Assembly (NCBI RefSeq): GCF_021391495.1 | Contig: NZ_CP090063.1 | Span: 6,138,001 to 6,202,000, forward strand | From: Amycolatopsis acidiphila | Lineage (GTDB): Bacteria > Actinomycetota > Actinomycetes > Mycobacteriales > Pseudonocardiaceae | Length of the DNA stretch: 64,000 nt | Direction: 5' to 3' | Part shown: positions 50,570 to 63,100 of the stretch, piece after piece | Layout of the letters: the number at the start of each line of letters is the position of its first letter | How positions within the stretch are numbered: position 1 is the stretch's first letter | The notes under the pieces: generated by a model | What the model saw: only the letters and a program-made list of their open reading frames with translations | Told to the model about the DNA's origin: nothing | Database searches by the model: none | Position numbers and translations under genes: made by a program

Positions 50570-52531
50570 GTGACAACCACCGACACCGGTCTGGCCGGAA
50601 CGCTCCTCGAGCGGCGTTACCGGGTCGACTCCCCGATCGCCCGGGGCGGCATGTCCTCGGTGTACCGGGGCGTCGACACCCGGCTGGATCGTCCGGTCGC
50701 CATCAAGATCATGGACCCGCGGTTCGCCGACGACAGGTCCTTCGTCGAGCGCTTCGAACGCGAAGCCCGCTCCGCCGCGAAGCTGCACCACCCCAACGTG
50801 GTCACCGTGCACGACCAGGGCGTCGACGCCGACCACGTCTTCCTGGTGATGGAGCTGGTCGACGGCGGCACCCTGCGTGACCTGCTGGAGGAGCGCGGCC
50901 ACCTCGACGTGCCGCTCGCGCTGGCCATCACCGAGCAGATGCTCGCGGCGCTGGCCGCCGCGCACGCCGCCGGCCTCGTGCATCGCGACGTGAAGCCCGA
51001 GAACGTGCTGATCGGGCGCACCGGCACGCCGCCGACCGGCGTGGTGAAGGTCGCCGACTTCGGCCTGGTCCGCGCGGTGGCGAGCGCCGGCACCACCAGC
51101 TCCAGCGTCATCCTGGGCACCGTCGCCTACCTCGCGCCCGAGCAGGTCACCACCGGCCTCGCCGGCGAGCGCGGCGATGTCTATTCGGCGGGCATCGTGC
51201 TGTACGAGATGCTGACGGGCCAGGCCCCCTACATCGGGGACACCGCGATCTCGGTGGCGTACCGGCACGTCAACGACGATGTCCCGGCCCCGAGCACGGT
51301 CATCCCCGGGGTGCCGCCCGCGCTGGACGACCTCGTCCGCCGCGCCACCCGCCGGGACCCGGAGCTGCGGCCCGCGGACGCGGGTGCCTTCCTGCACGAG
51401 CTGCGCCGGATCCGGGCGTCGCTCGGGATGGGGCCGGTCGCCGTGCCGGTGCCCGGGGACAAGCCGGCGCCGTCGTTGCCGGACGCGGAACGAACCGTGC
51501 CCGCGTTCGCTCCGGTGGGAAACCCCTCACCGGTCACCGGCCCGCGTGGCACGCGGGCGATCCCGCGCACGATGGCGGCGCCCGCGTTCCCCCGGACGCC
51601 CCCGCCCGCTCCGCCGGACGAACCACGGCCGGACGGCGGAGCCAAGCGGCCGGCGCTGATCTGGTCGCTCGCCGCGGCCGCGCTCGTGCTGTTCGGGATC
51701 GGGATCTGGTGGGTCGCCGCCGGGCCGACGTCGGTCGACAGGACGGCGATACCGCAGGTCGCGGGCATGGACCAGGCCACCGCGGCGAAGACGCTGAGCG
51801 ATGCCGGGTTCACCCCGAAGTTCACCCAGCAGCGCAACAACACCGTGGCCGCGGGCCTCGCCGTGCGCAGCGACCCGGGCGCCGGGTCGGGTGCCGTGCA
51901 CGGCAGCCAGGTCACCGTCGTGCTGTCCTCCGGGCGCCCCACCGTGCCCGACATCAGCTCCAACACCTCGCTCACGCAGGCGGAGACCGCCATCATCGCG
52001 GCCGAGCTGATCCCGCAGCACGACGCGAACGCCGACCAGTTCAGCACCACCGTGGCCAGCGGGAACGTCATCAGCGTCAACCCGCAGCCCGGCACCCAGC
52101 TCGACGTGAACGCGCCCGTGTCGATCATCGTGTCGAAGGGCCAGCCGCCGCAGCCGGTACCGGACGTCGTCGGGCTGCCGCGCGATCAGGCGTTCGCGAA
52201 GCTGCAGGCCGCCGGTTTCCAGCCGTTCGACGCGGGTAGCGAGTTCTCCAACGACGTCCCGGCGGGCGCGGTGACGAAGACGAGCCCGGCGGAGGGCGGT
52301 CAGGTCTCCGACGGCAGCAAGCGCGTCGGCGTGTTCACCAACAACGCCGTCGAGGTGCCCTCGGTCGTCGGGCAGCCGGTCCAGCAGGCCATGCAGGCGC
52401 TCCAGCAGGCCGGACTCCAGGTGGATGTCAAGGGACGTAACCACGGTTTCGGGATCGTCATCCAGCAGGACCCGGACGGGGGCAGTCTCGTGAAGAAGGG
52501 GACGAAGGTAACCCTCCGGTCGTTTCCCTGA
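50570..52531 (+). CDS. Ser/Thr protein kinase with four PASTA domains (at the pknL position)
   Basis: The 653-residue membrane kinase: residues about 10-275 form the kinase domain with the Gly loop ARGGMSSVYRG, VAIKIMD, HRDVKPEN, DFGLVR and APEQ. A Pro-rich juxtamembrane segment follows, then one membrane span (LIWSLAAAALVLFGIGIWWV, about 360-383) and four extracellular PASTA repeats to the C-terminus. It is thought to sense muropeptides and signal to growth and envelope proteins. Position beside the Rv2175c-like gene equals pknL, but mycobacterial PknL lacks PASTA repeats. Start GTG 50570 has TACGAT 7 nt upstream (leaderless). The ORF is open upstream without homology. Confidence 0.93.
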   Translation: MTTTDTGLAGTLLERRYRVDSPIARGGMSSVYRGVDTRLDRPVAIKIMDPRFADDRSFVERFEREARSAAKLHHPNVVTVHDQGVDADHVFLVMELVDGGTLRDLLEERGHLDVPLALAITEQMLAALAAAHAAGLVHRDVKPENVLIGRTGTPPTGVVKVADFGLVRAVASAGTTSSSVILGTVAYLAPEQVTTGLAGERGDVYSAGIVLYEMLTGQAPYIGDTAISVAYRHVNDDVPAPSTVIPGVPPALDDLVRRATRRDPELRPADAGAFLHELRRIRASLGMGPVAVPVPGDKPAPSLPDAERTVPAFAPVGNPSPVTGPRGTRAIPRTMAAPAFPRTPPPAPPDEPRPDGGAKRPALIWSLAAAALVLFGIGIWWVAAGPTSVDRTAIPQVAGMDQATAAKTLSDAGFTPKFTQQRNNTVAAGLAVRSDPGAGSGAVHGSQVTVVLSSGRPTVPDISSNTSLTQAETAIIAAELIPQHDANADQFSTTVASGNVISVNPQPGTQLDVNAPVSIIVSKGQPPQPVPDVVGLPRDQAFAKLQAAGFQPFDAGSEFSNDVPAGAVTKTSPAEGGQVSDGSKRVGVFTNNAVEVPSVVGQPVQQAMQALQQAGLQVDVKGRNHGFGIVIQQDPDGGSLVKKGTKVTLRSFP

Positions 52532-52549
52532 TCATTTCTGATTGGTCGA

Positions 52550-52566
52550 GAAAAGGAACCTTTTTC
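52550..52566 (+). terminator. AT-rich hairpin downstream of the kinase gene
   Basis: GAAAAGG-AA-CCTTTTTC gives a short stem with T-rich 3' side, 18 bp past the stop, in an unusually AT-rich stretch. A second small hairpin, GCTGTG-GAAA-CACAGC (52631-52646), lies further on. Terminator function is tentative. Confidence 0.45.
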
Positions 52567-52724
52567 GGGACCCTGGCAATCCTTTGTGGACAGTCATTCC
52601 TCCTTTCGAGTGAAGGATGAATTGTTAGCGCTGTGGAAACACAGCGACTACGCTCTCGTCATGTCCGCGCGCTCCAGTGGTAGCCCGATCCATTCCTGAA
52701 AAATCGACCACAGAAGGGTCGTCT

Positions 52725-54032
52725 ATGGCCGGCCGTCAGCTCAGCGGGCTCGATGTCGCTTTTCTCTGTCTCGAGGGTGGAACGACTCCCATGCACATGG
52801 GCGCGGTGGTGATCTTCTCGCCGGACGGGGAGATCTCGCCGGCGCGGATCGCGACCCTGCTGGCCGAACGGGCCGCGCGAGTCCGCTGGCTGCGCAGGCG
52901 CGTCACCCCGACGCTGTTGCCGCCGGGCGGCGCACGATGGGCCGAGGACCCGGCATTCGACGCGGAGCGCCACATCCAGGTGCGCGAGCTCGACGGCGAC
53001 TGCACCGAGGACGCGCTCGCTTCCCATGCGGCGCAATGGATCGAGGAGCCGCTGAACCTGCGCCGCCCGCCGTGGCAGGTGCGGGTGGTGACCGGGCTGT
53101 CCGGCGAGAAGTTCGCGCTGCTGCTCAAACTGCACCACTCGTTCACCGACGGGGCCGGTGCCTTCGCCGTCGCCGCCGGGCTGCTGGACGAACTACCGGT
53201 CACCGCCACGATCCTGGCGGCCGCCGAGCAGCCGGCCAAGCCACGCTCGCGGCTGACGGTGCTCAAGGACACGATCAGCGAGGCCGGGCAGAACGCCGGG
53301 ATCGCGTCGGCGATGCTGCGGGCCGTCCGGCCGTATCCGGTTTCGCCTTTGGCGGCGCCGAGTTCGCCCACCCGGCGGCTCGGTTTCGCCCGGCTGGACC
53401 TCGCCGACATCCGCACCATCCGCGCCAGGCACGGGGGCACGGCGAACGACGTGCTGCTCGCGGTCCTCTCCGGCGCGCTGCGGCGCTGGATGACCGACCG
53501 CGGCCAGCGCGTCGAGGGGCGGCCACTGCGGGCACTGATCCCGGTCAGCACCCGGGGCCGTGACAGCGGAGCGTCGGCGAACCAGCTTTCCGGTTACCTG
53601 TGCGAACTGCCGGTGCACGTCGAGGACCCGGTCCAGCGGCTGCACGAGATCCGCCGGTCGATGAACGCCGCCAAGGCGGCGGGCCCGCTGGCCGGGGCGG
53701 GTGCGGTGCCGGTGCTCGCGGGGCGTATCCCGGCGCCGGTGCACCGCGTGGCCACCAGGTTCGCCGGGCAGGCGGCGGGCTTGCTGTTCGACACGGTCAT
53801 CACCAACGTGCCGCTGCCCAAGCTCGACCTCACCCTCGACGGCACACCGTTGAGCGAGGTGTACCCGCTGGTACCGCTCGCGGCACGGCACGCGGTGGGC
53901 ATCGCCGCCGCGGTGTACGACGGGAATGTCCACATCGGACTACAGGTGAACGGGGCCGCGGTGGCGGACACGGGGTCGCTGCGGGACGCCGTGCTGAAGT
54001 CGGCAGCGGAGCTTTACGAGAGATCCGTCTGA
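52725..54032 (+). CDS. Wax ester synthase/diacylglycerol acyltransferase (WS/DGAT) family
   Basis: A 435-residue WS/DGAT enzyme that would make triacylglycerol or wax esters from acyl-CoA. The catalytic motif HHSFTDG lies in LLLKLHHSFTDGAGAFAVAA; PLNLRRPPWQVRVV, GTANDVLLAVLSGALRRWM and VITNVPLPKLDLTLDG are further family motifs. MAGRQLSGLDVAFLCLEGGT is a typical N-terminus. I start at ATG 52725 behind GAAGGG; an extension to 52677 is less likely. The gene stands alone, with its own AT-rich upstream region. Confidence 0.93.
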   Translation: MAGRQLSGLDVAFLCLEGGTTPMHMGAVVIFSPDGEISPARIATLLAERAARVRWLRRRVTPTLLPPGGARWAEDPAFDAERHIQVRELDGDCTEDALASHAAQWIEEPLNLRRPPWQVRVVTGLSGEKFALLLKLHHSFTDGAGAFAVAAGLLDELPVTATILAAAEQPAKPRSRLTVLKDTISEAGQNAGIASAMLRAVRPYPVSPLAAPSSPTRRLGFARLDLADIRTIRARHGGTANDVLLAVLSGALRRWMTDRGQRVEGRPLRALIPVSTRGRDSGASANQLSGYLCELPVHVEDPVQRLHEIRRSMNAAKAAGPLAGAGAVPVLAGRIPAPVHRVATRFAGQAAGLLFDTVITNVPLPKLDLTLDGTPLSEVYPLVPLAARHAVGIAAAVYDGNVHIGLQVNGAAVADTGSLRDAVLKSAAELYERSV

Positions 54033-54065
54033 CTTTCGTGACCTTGGTGCGTCAGAATTGAGCCC

Positions 54066-54632
54066 ATGCCGGTCCCCACTGCTGCATGGCTTTCGCGTGC
54101 GACGAGAAGCGCGCTCATCGTTCCGGTTCCCGAAACCGAGCGACTGGTGACCGCACACCGGCGCACACTGGGCACTCCGGTGTCCTCGACGGTACCGGCG
54201 CACGTGACGGTGCTCTACCCGTTCGTGCACCCGGCCCGGATCGGCGCGGCGACGCTCGGCGAGCTGGCGGCGGCGCTGGCGGCGGTCCCGGCGTTCGACT
54301 GCGTGTTCGCGCAGGTCAGGTGGTTCGATGACGAGGTAGTGTGGCTGGAGCCCAAGCCGGATGAGCACTTCCGCTCGCTGACCCGGGCGGTCTGCGAGCG
54401 CTTTCCGGCGCACCTGCCCTACCAGGGCGAGCATCCGGACACGGTGCCGCATTTGACGGTGGTGGACAGCCGCAGTGGCGACCCGGCAGGCAAGCGGCGG
54501 ATCGCCACGGACATCGCCGCACACCTGCCGGTGCACGCCCGGATCGATCGCGTCCGCCTGGTCGCGGGCGAGGACGAGTACGGCCCATGGCGGACGATCA
54601 CCGAGTTCGCCCTGCCCGACCCCCCGGGTTGA
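54066..54632 (+). CDS. 2H phosphoesterase (2'-5' RNA ligase/LigT-like)
   Basis: The 188-residue protein has both family motifs H-x-T/S: AHVTVLYPFVHPA and PHLTVVDSRSG. The rest, SALIVPVPETERLVTAHRRT and YGPWRTITEFALPD, follows the 2H fold. Members hydrolyse cyclic phosphates on nucleotides or tRNA-derived molecules; the substrate is unknown. It begins 33 bp after the acyltransferase gene and may be co-transcribed; CAGAAT 7 nt before ATG is a weak -10-like hexamer. It is followed by 234 bp with two TGCGC-TTC-GCGCA hairpins. Confidence 0.85.
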   Translation: MPVPTAAWLSRATRSALIVPVPETERLVTAHRRTLGTPVSSTVPAHVTVLYPFVHPARIGAATLGELAAALAAVPAFDCVFAQVRWFDDEVVWLEPKPDEHFRSLTRAVCERFPAHLPYQGEHPDTVPHLTVVDSRSGDPAGKRRIATDIAAHLPVHARIDRVRLVAGEDEYGPWRTITEFALPDPPG

Positions 54633-54840
54633 GGGATTGCGGGCGCACGCCTCACCGACAGCACCCAACCACCTGCCCATGCCGAACCCGAGAACGCCCA
54701 GCCACCCCGCGAGCAGCGCGCGCCCTTGCGCTTCGCGCAGGGGAAAAGATCAAGAGAGTCCTCGCCGGACGGGCAGGCTCAAAGATGAGCCAGGAAAAGC
54801 CCGCTACGTCACCTTCTCGACGTGGTCGAGTTGGGGGGCT

Positions 54841-54855
54841 GTGCGCTTCGCGCAC
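54841..54855 (-). terminator. Hairpin downstream of aroG
   Basis: GTGCGC-TTC-GCGCAC, 12 nt past the aroG stop and flanked by a G-run and C-run that extend the pairing. A near-identical hairpin core (TGCGC-TTC-GCGCA) is at about 54727-54739. No T-tract, so the call is weak. Confidence 0.4.
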
Positions 54856-54866
54856 CCCACGCGAGA

Positions 54867-56291
<1,425 letters not shown>

Positions 56292-58445
56292 TCAGCCGCG
56301 TCCGCTGTACACCGGGTCACGTGGCTCGACCGGCGCCGCGGCACGGTCGCCGTGCCCCGGCCACCACGCCGCCCGGCCGACCAGCGCGGTGAGGCTCGGC
56401 ACGAAGAACATGGCCATCACGAACACGGCGACGAGGATGCCGAACGCCAGCGCGAAGCCCATTTCCGCGAGCAGCGAGTTGCCTGCGAGCATCAGCGCGC
56501 CCAGTGACCCGGCGAGGATCACCCCGGCCGCGGCGATGGTCGGGCCGGTGTGCCGGATCGCCAGCGCGGCCGCCTCACGCGGGGGCTTGCCCGCCTTCGC
56601 CTCCTCACGCAGCCGCGCCATCATCAGGATGTTGTAGTCGGTGCCGAGTGCCACCACGAACATGTAGATGATCAGCGGGATCATGAAGATCAGCCCGGAC
56701 TCGCCGACGATCCCCTGGAACAACCACGTGGTCGCGCCGAGGGTCGCGGCGAAGCCGAGGCCGACCGAGGCCATCACGTACCACGGCGAGACGACGCTGC
56801 GCAGCATCAGCCCGAGCACCAGCATGATCAGCACCGCCGCGACCGGGAACACCACCCGGTAGTCCCGGTTCATCGTGGCCTGGATGTCGACGTACACCGC
56901 CGTGATCCCGCCCACCAGCGCCTGCGTGCCTGGTGGCGCGGAGGCGTGCGCGGTGTCCCGCAGCGGGCCGCCGACGGTGCCGATCGCGGCGTCGGACGCC
57001 GGGTCGCTCGCCAGGGTGACCGCGTAGTTCGCGGTGGCGCCGTCCTTGCTCAGCTGCGGCTTGCCGACCTGCCCGACGCCCTGCACGGCGGCGAGCTTCC
57101 CGCCGAACCCGGTCAGCGACGCCTGGTTCAGCGGCGTCCCGTTCTCGCTGCGCAGGTACACGTTCGTGGGCGAGGTGGCGCCCGGCGGCAGGCCCTTCTC
57201 CAGCGACTTCATCGCCACCTGGGACTCCGCGCTGTCCGGCATGGACCCGGACGCGAGGTCGAAGGTCGGGTTGAAGTTCACCAGTCCGATCGCGAGCGCG
57301 ATCATGACCACTCCGGACACTCCCGCGAACACCGCGGGCCGGCGGCCCGCCGCGCGCCCGACGGCGGCGAAACGGGCGGCCTTCGGCTCCTGGCGCCAGG
57401 CCTTCGACGGCCAGAACACCTTGGTGCCCACCAGGGACACCACCGCGGGCACCAGCGTCAGCCCGGCCAGCAGGGTGACCGCGACGGCGATCGCGAGCGA
57501 GGGACCCATCGAGCGGAAGAACCCGAACTGCGACAGCGCCATCGTCAGGAACGCGATGACCACCACCGCGGCCGCCGAGGTGATCGCCTCCCCCACGCGG
57601 CTGACGGCGGTCACCATCGCCTGCTTGGGCTCGTCTCCCGCCCGCAACCGTTCTCGGTAACGGAACATCAGGAACAGGATGTAGTCGGTGCCGACGCCGA
57701 ACAGCACCACGATCAGGATCGAGGAGATCGAGCTGTCGGCCTGCATGCCGAACAGCTTCACCACCCAGCTGATCAGCCCGTTCGCGATCTGCGAGACCAC
57801 GCCGATGAGCACGATCGGCAGCAGCGCGATGATCGGGCTGCGGAAGATCACCAGCAGCAGCAACAGGATCAGCAGCACCGTGGCGATCCCGACGATCGCG
57901 TCGGAGTTGCTCGAGGCCTCCTGCGAATCCAGCTGCTGCGCGACGCTTCCGGTCGTGCCCGCCTTGAGGTCGCTGCCCGCGACGAGGGACTGCAGCTCGG
58001 TGCGCAGCTGTTTCGCGGCGCCTGTCAGCTGCTGGGCGTTGCCGCCGGACAGCTGCGGCATCTTGACCGCGGACAGCGCGACGAGGTTGTTGGGCGAGGG
58101 CTGAGCAGGCAGTACGGCCTCGACGTCGCTGAGGTGCTTGGCGCCGAGGCCGGTGACGACCTGGCTGACCTTCGCCGAGTCCTGCGAGGTCAGCGCCGCC
58201 CCGTCGGCCCGCTCGAACACGATGATCATCGACGGGGTGAACGCGCTCGGGAAGGCCTGCTGCCCCAGCGTCGCCGCCTGGATGGACTCGTAGTCCCTTG
58301 GCAGCGCGTCACTTTCGTCGGTGCTCTTCGGCAGTGCCGGTGCCGTCGCGATGACCACGATCGCGAGCAGCACCCAGGCGCCGATCACCCACCACGGCCG
58401 GTGCACGACCAGCCGCCCGAGTCTCGCGAACACGCCTCTGTCCAT
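56292..58445 (-). CDS. MMPL-family RND transporter
   Basis: This 717-residue membrane protein of the MMPL/RND superfamily has about twelve helices in two halves: an N-terminal helix (WWVIGAWVLLAIVVIATAPAL), a large extracytoplasmic loop, helix groups with GVGTDYILFLMFRYRERLRAG and, in the second half, ALGTDYNILMMARLREEAKAG. The repeated GTDY segments carry the proton-relay Asp-Tyr pairs of MmpL proteins. It probably exports a lipid or other hydrophobic compound; the substrate is unknown. GGGGTGA precedes ATG 58445. No MmpS-like partner is adjacent. Confidence 0.92.
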   Translation of the reverse strand: MDRGVFARLGRLVVHRPWWVIGAWVLLAIVVIATAPALPKSTDESDALPRDYESIQAATLGQQAFPSAFTPSMIIVFERADGAALTSQDSAKVSQVVTGLGAKHLSDVEAVLPAQPSPNNLVALSAVKMPQLSGGNAQQLTGAAKQLRTELQSLVAGSDLKAGTTGSVAQQLDSQEASSNSDAIVGIATVLLILLLLLVIFRSPIIALLPIVLIGVVSQIANGLISWVVKLFGMQADSSISSILIVVLFGVGTDYILFLMFRYRERLRAGDEPKQAMVTAVSRVGEAITSAAAVVVIAFLTMALSQFGFFRSMGPSLAIAVAVTLLAGLTLVPAVVSLVGTKVFWPSKAWRQEPKAARFAAVGRAAGRRPAVFAGVSGVVMIALAIGLVNFNPTFDLASGSMPDSAESQVAMKSLEKGLPPGATSPTNVYLRSENGTPLNQASLTGFGGKLAAVQGVGQVGKPQLSKDGATANYAVTLASDPASDAAIGTVGGPLRDTAHASAPPGTQALVGGITAVYVDIQATMNRDYRVVFPVAAVLIMLVLGLMLRSVVSPWYVMASVGLGFAATLGATTWLFQGIVGESGLIFMIPLIIYMFVVALGTDYNILMMARLREEAKAGKPPREAAALAIRHTGPTIAAAGVILAGSLGALMLAGNSLLAEMGFALAFGILVAVFVMAMFFVPSLTALVGRAAWWPGHGDRAAAPVEPRDPVYSGRG

Positions 58446-58565
58446 GATTCACCCCTGGTGGAATTCCCCGTCGATTGCCGCCAGTGAACCGATCAGCGCC
58501 GCGCGGTGCCATGTGGGGGCGGTCACTGCTGAGAGCTCACTGAGAGCCCGCGGGACCGGAGCACG

Positions 58566-58597
58566 AAAAAAAGGACACCCGGCGACGTTGCCGGGTG
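58566..58597 (-). terminator. Rho-independent terminator of gltBD
   Basis: On the minus strand an 8-bp stem CACCCGGC/GCCGGGTG (58576-58583 with 58590-58597, 6-nt loop) is followed by a seven-T tract (the A-run 58566-58572 on the plus strand), 19 bp past the gltD stop. Confidence 0.92.
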
Positions 58598-58615
58598 CCC
58601 AGGTCGTTACGGCGC

Positions 58616-60121
58616 TCACACCACCGCGAGCGGCAGCGCCGTGGGGTGCACCGGTGCGGGCAGATCGCTCGCGCCCGTCAGGTAGGCGTCCACCGCGTTG
58701 GCCACCGAGCGGCCTTCCGCGATCGCCCACACCACAAGGGAAGCGCCGCGGTGTGCGTCGCCGCAGACGAACACGCCAGGGGCGGCTGTCTGCCAGTCGG
58801 CACCGCAGGACACGCGGCCACGCTTGGTCAGCTCGATGCCCAGGTCGTCGAGCAGCCGCATCTCCTCGACGCCCTCGAAGCCGATCGCCAGCAGCACCAG
58901 GTCCGCCGGGACCTCTTCGACCTCGTCGCTGACCGGCACGACCTGCCGCCTGCCGGTGTCGTCGCGCGACACCCGCACCTTCTGCAGCTCGATGGCCCGC
59001 ACGTGGCCCTCGTCGTCGCCGACGAACCGCTTCACGGCCACGCCGAACACGCGCTCGCCACCCTCGTCGTGCGCCGGGTAGGTGCGCAGGACGTACGGCC
59101 AGGTCGGCCACGGCGAGATGTCGTCGTCCCGGGTGGCGGGCGGCATCGGGTACTGGTCCAGCTGCGTCACCGACAACGCGCCCTGGCGGGTCGCGGTGCC
59201 GTAGCAGTCGGCGCCGGTGTCGCCGCCGCCGATGACGATGACGTGCTTGCCCTTCGCATCGATCTCCGGCGGCCCGTCGCCCTCGCACTGCTTGTTGGAC
59301 TGCACCAGGTGTTCCATCGCCAGATGGATACCGGCCAGCTCGCGCCCCGGCGTCGTGGTGTCGTCGCGCCCGCGCAGCGCACCGACCGCCAGCACCACCG
59401 CGTCGTAGCGGGCTCGCAGCTCCTCGACCGTCAGGTCCACGCCGACCTCGCAGCCGGTGACGAACTGGGTGCCCTCCTTGCGCAGCTGCGCCAGGCGCCG
59501 GTCGAGGTGCTTCTTCTCCATCTTGAACTCGGGGATGCCGTAGCGGAGCAGGCCGCCGAGCCGGTCGTCGCGCTCGAACACGGTGACCTCGTGCCCGGCA
59601 CGCGTCAGCTGCTGCGCCGCGGCCAGTCCCGCCGGACCGGAGCCGACGATCGCGACCCGCTGGCCCGAGGACACCTCGGCCGCCTGCGGCTCGACGACGC
59701 CCATCTCCCACGACTGGTCCGCGATCGTCGCCTCGACCTGCTTGATCGCGACCGGCCCGCCGGACATCGGCGAGATCGACAGCACGCAGCCCGCTTCACA
59801 CGGCGCGGGACACAGCTTTCCGGTGAACTCCGGGAAGTTGTTGGTGGCGTGGAGCCGGTCGCTCGCGGCGGCCCAGTGTCCTTGCCGGACCAGGTCGTTC
59901 CACTCGGGGATCAGGTTGCCCAGCGGACAACCCGAGCTGCCGGAGTGACAGAACGGGATGCCACAGTCCATGCACCGCGTGGCCTGCGTACGCACCTTCT
60001 TGTTGCGCTCTTCGGAGCTGGAGTAGGCGTAGACCTCGTGCCAGTCGTGCACGCGCTCCTCGCGCGGACGCTTCTTCGGCTCCTCGCGCTCGAACTTCAT
60101 GAAGCCCTGTGGGTCAGCCAC
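58616..60121 (-). CDS. gltD: Glutamate synthase small subunit GltD
   Basis: This 501-residue NADPH-dependent subunit feeds electrons to GltB. N-terminal Cys clusters [21 protein letters not shown] and [10 protein letters not shown] bind [4Fe-4S]; [20 protein letters not shown] with [16 protein letters not shown] is the FAD site and [20 protein letters not shown] the NADPH site. [20 protein letters not shown] ends the FAD region. ATG 60121 overlaps the gltB 3' end by 8 nt, so the pair is translated together. A strong terminator follows. Confidence 0.97.
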   Translation of the reverse strand: MADPQGFMKFEREEPKKRPREERVHDWHEVYAYSSSEERNKKVRTQATRCMDCGIPFCHSGSSGCPLGNLIPEWNDLVRQGHWAAASDRLHATNNFPEFTGKLCPAPCEAGCVLSISPMSGGPVAIKQVEATIADQSWEMGVVEPQAAEVSSGQRVAIVGSGPAGLAAAQQLTRAGHEVTVFERDDRLGGLLRYGIPEFKMEKKHLDRRLAQLRKEGTQFVTGCEVGVDLTVEELRARYDAVVLAVGALRGRDDTTTPGRELAGIHLAMEHLVQSNKQCEGDGPPEIDAKGKHVIVIGGGDTGADCYGTATRQGALSVTQLDQYPMPPATRDDDISPWPTWPYVLRTYPAHDEGGERVFGVAVKRFVGDDEGHVRAIELQKVRVSRDDTGRRQVVPVSDEVEEVPADLVLLAIGFEGVEEMRLLDDLGIELTKRGRVSCGADWQTAAPGVFVCGDAHRGASLVVWAIAEGRSVANAVDAYLTGASDLPAPVHPTALPLAVV

Positions 60122-63100
60122 GGGCCACCTCCATCACAGCCTCGTCGACGTCGCGGCCCGCGGCCTTCGCCGTCTTCATCGCCTCCAGCACCCGCGCGTA
60201 GTCGCGCGGCATGACCTTCGTGAACGAGGCCGAGCGCCGCGGCCAGTCGCCGAGCAGCGAAGCGGCCACCGTCGAGCGGGTCAGCTCGTGGTGCCGGATG
60301 ACTATCTGCTTGAGCCAGTTCAGGTCCTCGGGCTCCAGCGGGAGCAGGTCGACCATCTCGTCGTTGACGCGGGCGTGGTCGAGGTCGAGGACGTAGCCGA
60401 TACCGCCGGACATGCCGGCCGCCAGGTTCCGCCCGGTCGGCCCGAGCACGACGGCCCGGCCGCCGGTCATGTACTCGAACGCGTGGTCGCCCACGCCCTC
60501 GGCGACGACGGTGGCGCCGGAGTTGCGGACGCAGAACCGCTCGCCGACCTGGCCGCGCAGGAACATCTCGCCGCCGGTGGCCCCGTAGGCGAGGGTGTTG
60601 CCCGCGATGACCTGCCGCTCGGCGGCGAAGGTCGCGTCCGGGTGCGGGCGCACGACGATCCGCCCGCCGGACAGGCCCTTGCCCACGTAGTCGTTGGCGT
60701 CGCCGATCATCTCCAGCGTCACGCCACGCGGCAGGAACGCGCCGAGCGACTGGCCGGCCGAACCGGTGAGCCGTACGTGGATCGTGCCGTCGGGCAGGCC
60801 CTCGCCGCCGTAGCGGCGGGTGATCTCCGAACCGAGCAGCGTGCCCACGGTCCGGTTCACGTTGCGGACCGGCAGTTCGATGTTGACCCGGTGCGCGTCC
60901 TCGAGCGAAGCCTCGGCGAGCTGGATGAGCGTGCGGTCCAGCGCGTGCTCGAGCCCGTGGTCCTGCTCGCGGATCTTGCGCCGAGAGCCTCCGTACGGGG
61001 TGTCGGTGGGCATCTCGAAGATCGGCGCGAGGTCGAGCCCATTGGCCTTCCAGTGCTCGACCGCCTCGTCGACGTCGAGCGCGTCGGCCCGGCCTATCGC
61101 CTCGTCCAGGGTACGGAACCCAAGCGCGGCAAGGGTTTCACGGACCTCCTGCGCGACGAACCGGAAGAAGTTCACCACGTGCTCGACCTGGCCGGTGTAG
61201 CGCTTGCGCAGGTCCGGGTTCTGCGTCGCGACCCCGACCGGACAGGTGTCCAGGTGACACACGCGCATCATGATGCAGCCCGCGACGACCAGCGGCGCGG
61301 TCGCGAAGCCGTACTCCTCGGCGCCGAGCAGCGCGGCGATCACCACGTCCCGCCCGGTCTTCATCGCGCCGTCTACCTGCACGGTGATCCGGTCGCGCAG
61401 GCCGTTGAGCATCAGCGTCTGCTGCGTCTCGGCGAGCCCGATCTCCCAGGGGGTGCCCGCGTGCTTGAGCGAGTTCATCGGCGAGGCGCCGGTGCCGCCG
61501 TCGTGCCCGGAGATGAGCACCACGTCCGCGTGCGCCTTGGAGACCCCGGCCGCCACCGTCCCGACGCCCAGCGAGCTGACCAGCTTCACGTGGATGCGGG
61601 CCTTCTCGTTGGCGTTCTTCAGGTCGTGGATGAGCTGCGCCAGGTCCTCGATCGAGTAGATGTCGTGGTGCGGCGGCGGCGAGATCAGCCCGACCCCCGG
61701 CGTCGAGTGCCGGGTGCGTGCGATCCACGGGTACACCTTGTTCGGCGGGAGCTGGCCGCCCTCGCCGGGCTTCGCGCCCTGCGCCATCTTGATCTGGATG
61801 TCGTCGGCGTTGACCAGGTACTCGCTCGTCACGCCGAACCGGCCGCTCGCCACCTGCTTGATCGCGCTGCGCCGCTGCGGGTCGTAGAGCCGCTCGGCGT
61901 CCTCGCCGCCCTCGCCGGTGTTGGAGCGGCCACCGATGCGGTTCATCGCGATCGCCAGGGTCTGGTGCGCCTCGGCCGAGATCGAGCCGTAGGACATCGC
62001 GCCGGTGTTGAACCGCTTGCAGATCGACTCGACCGACTCGACCTCGTCGATCGGTACGGGCGGGCGTTCCCCTTCGCGGAACTTGAACATCCCGCGCAGC
62101 AGGCCGCCTTCGCGAGCCAGCCGGTGCACCTCTTCGGTGTAGGCGCGGTAAGCCTCGTCCCGGCGGGTCTTCGACGCGTGCTGCAGCAGGAACACCGTCT
62201 CCGGCGTGAACAGGTGCAGCTCGCCCTCGCGGCGGTAGGCGTACTCGCCGCCGGCGTCGAGCCTGCGGTGCACCCGGTCGGTCGGATTGTCCGGGTACGC
62301 GCGGCGGTGCCGGATCGCGACCTCTTCGGCCAGCACGTCCAGCCCGACGCCGCCGAGCTTGGACACCGTGCCGGTGAAGTACTCGTCGAGCACGTCCTGC
62401 GACAGCCCGAGCGACTCGAAGACCTGCGCCGCGGTATAGGCGCTGACCGTCGAGATGCCCATCTTGGACATGATCTTCTGCACGCCCTTGACGAGCGCCT
62501 TCATGTAGTTGCGCACGGCCTGCCGCGGCTCGATGCCGGTCAGCATGCCCTGGTTGATCAGGTCCTCGATCGTCTCGAAGGCCAGGTACGGGTTCACCGC
62601 CGCGGCTCCGTAACCCAGCAGCAGCGCGATGTGGTGCACCTCGCGGGCGTCGCCGGTCTCCACGACGAGCGCGACGCGCAGCCGTTCCTTGGTGCGCACC
62701 AGGTGGTGGTGCACCGCGGAGACCAGCAGCAGCGACGGGATCGGCGCCATCCGGTGGTCGGAGTCGCGGTCGGAGAGCACCAGCGTGCGCGCGCCCGCCG
62801 CGATCGCCTCGGACGCCTCGCGGCGGACCCGCTCGATCGCCTCGGCCAGCGCCTTGCCGCCACCGTCCACTTCGAACAGCCCGGACAGGACTGTGCAGGC
62901 GAAGCCCGGCAGGTCGCCGTCGTCGTTGATGTGGATGAGCTTGGCCAGCTCGTCGTTGTCGATGACCGGGTAGGGCAGCTGGATGTGCCGGCAGGAGGCC
63001 GGGCCCGGGTTGAGCAGGTTGCACTCGGGACCCATGGTCCGGCTCATCGACGTGACCAGCTCCTCGCGGATCGCGTCCAGCGGCGGGTTGGTCACCTGCG

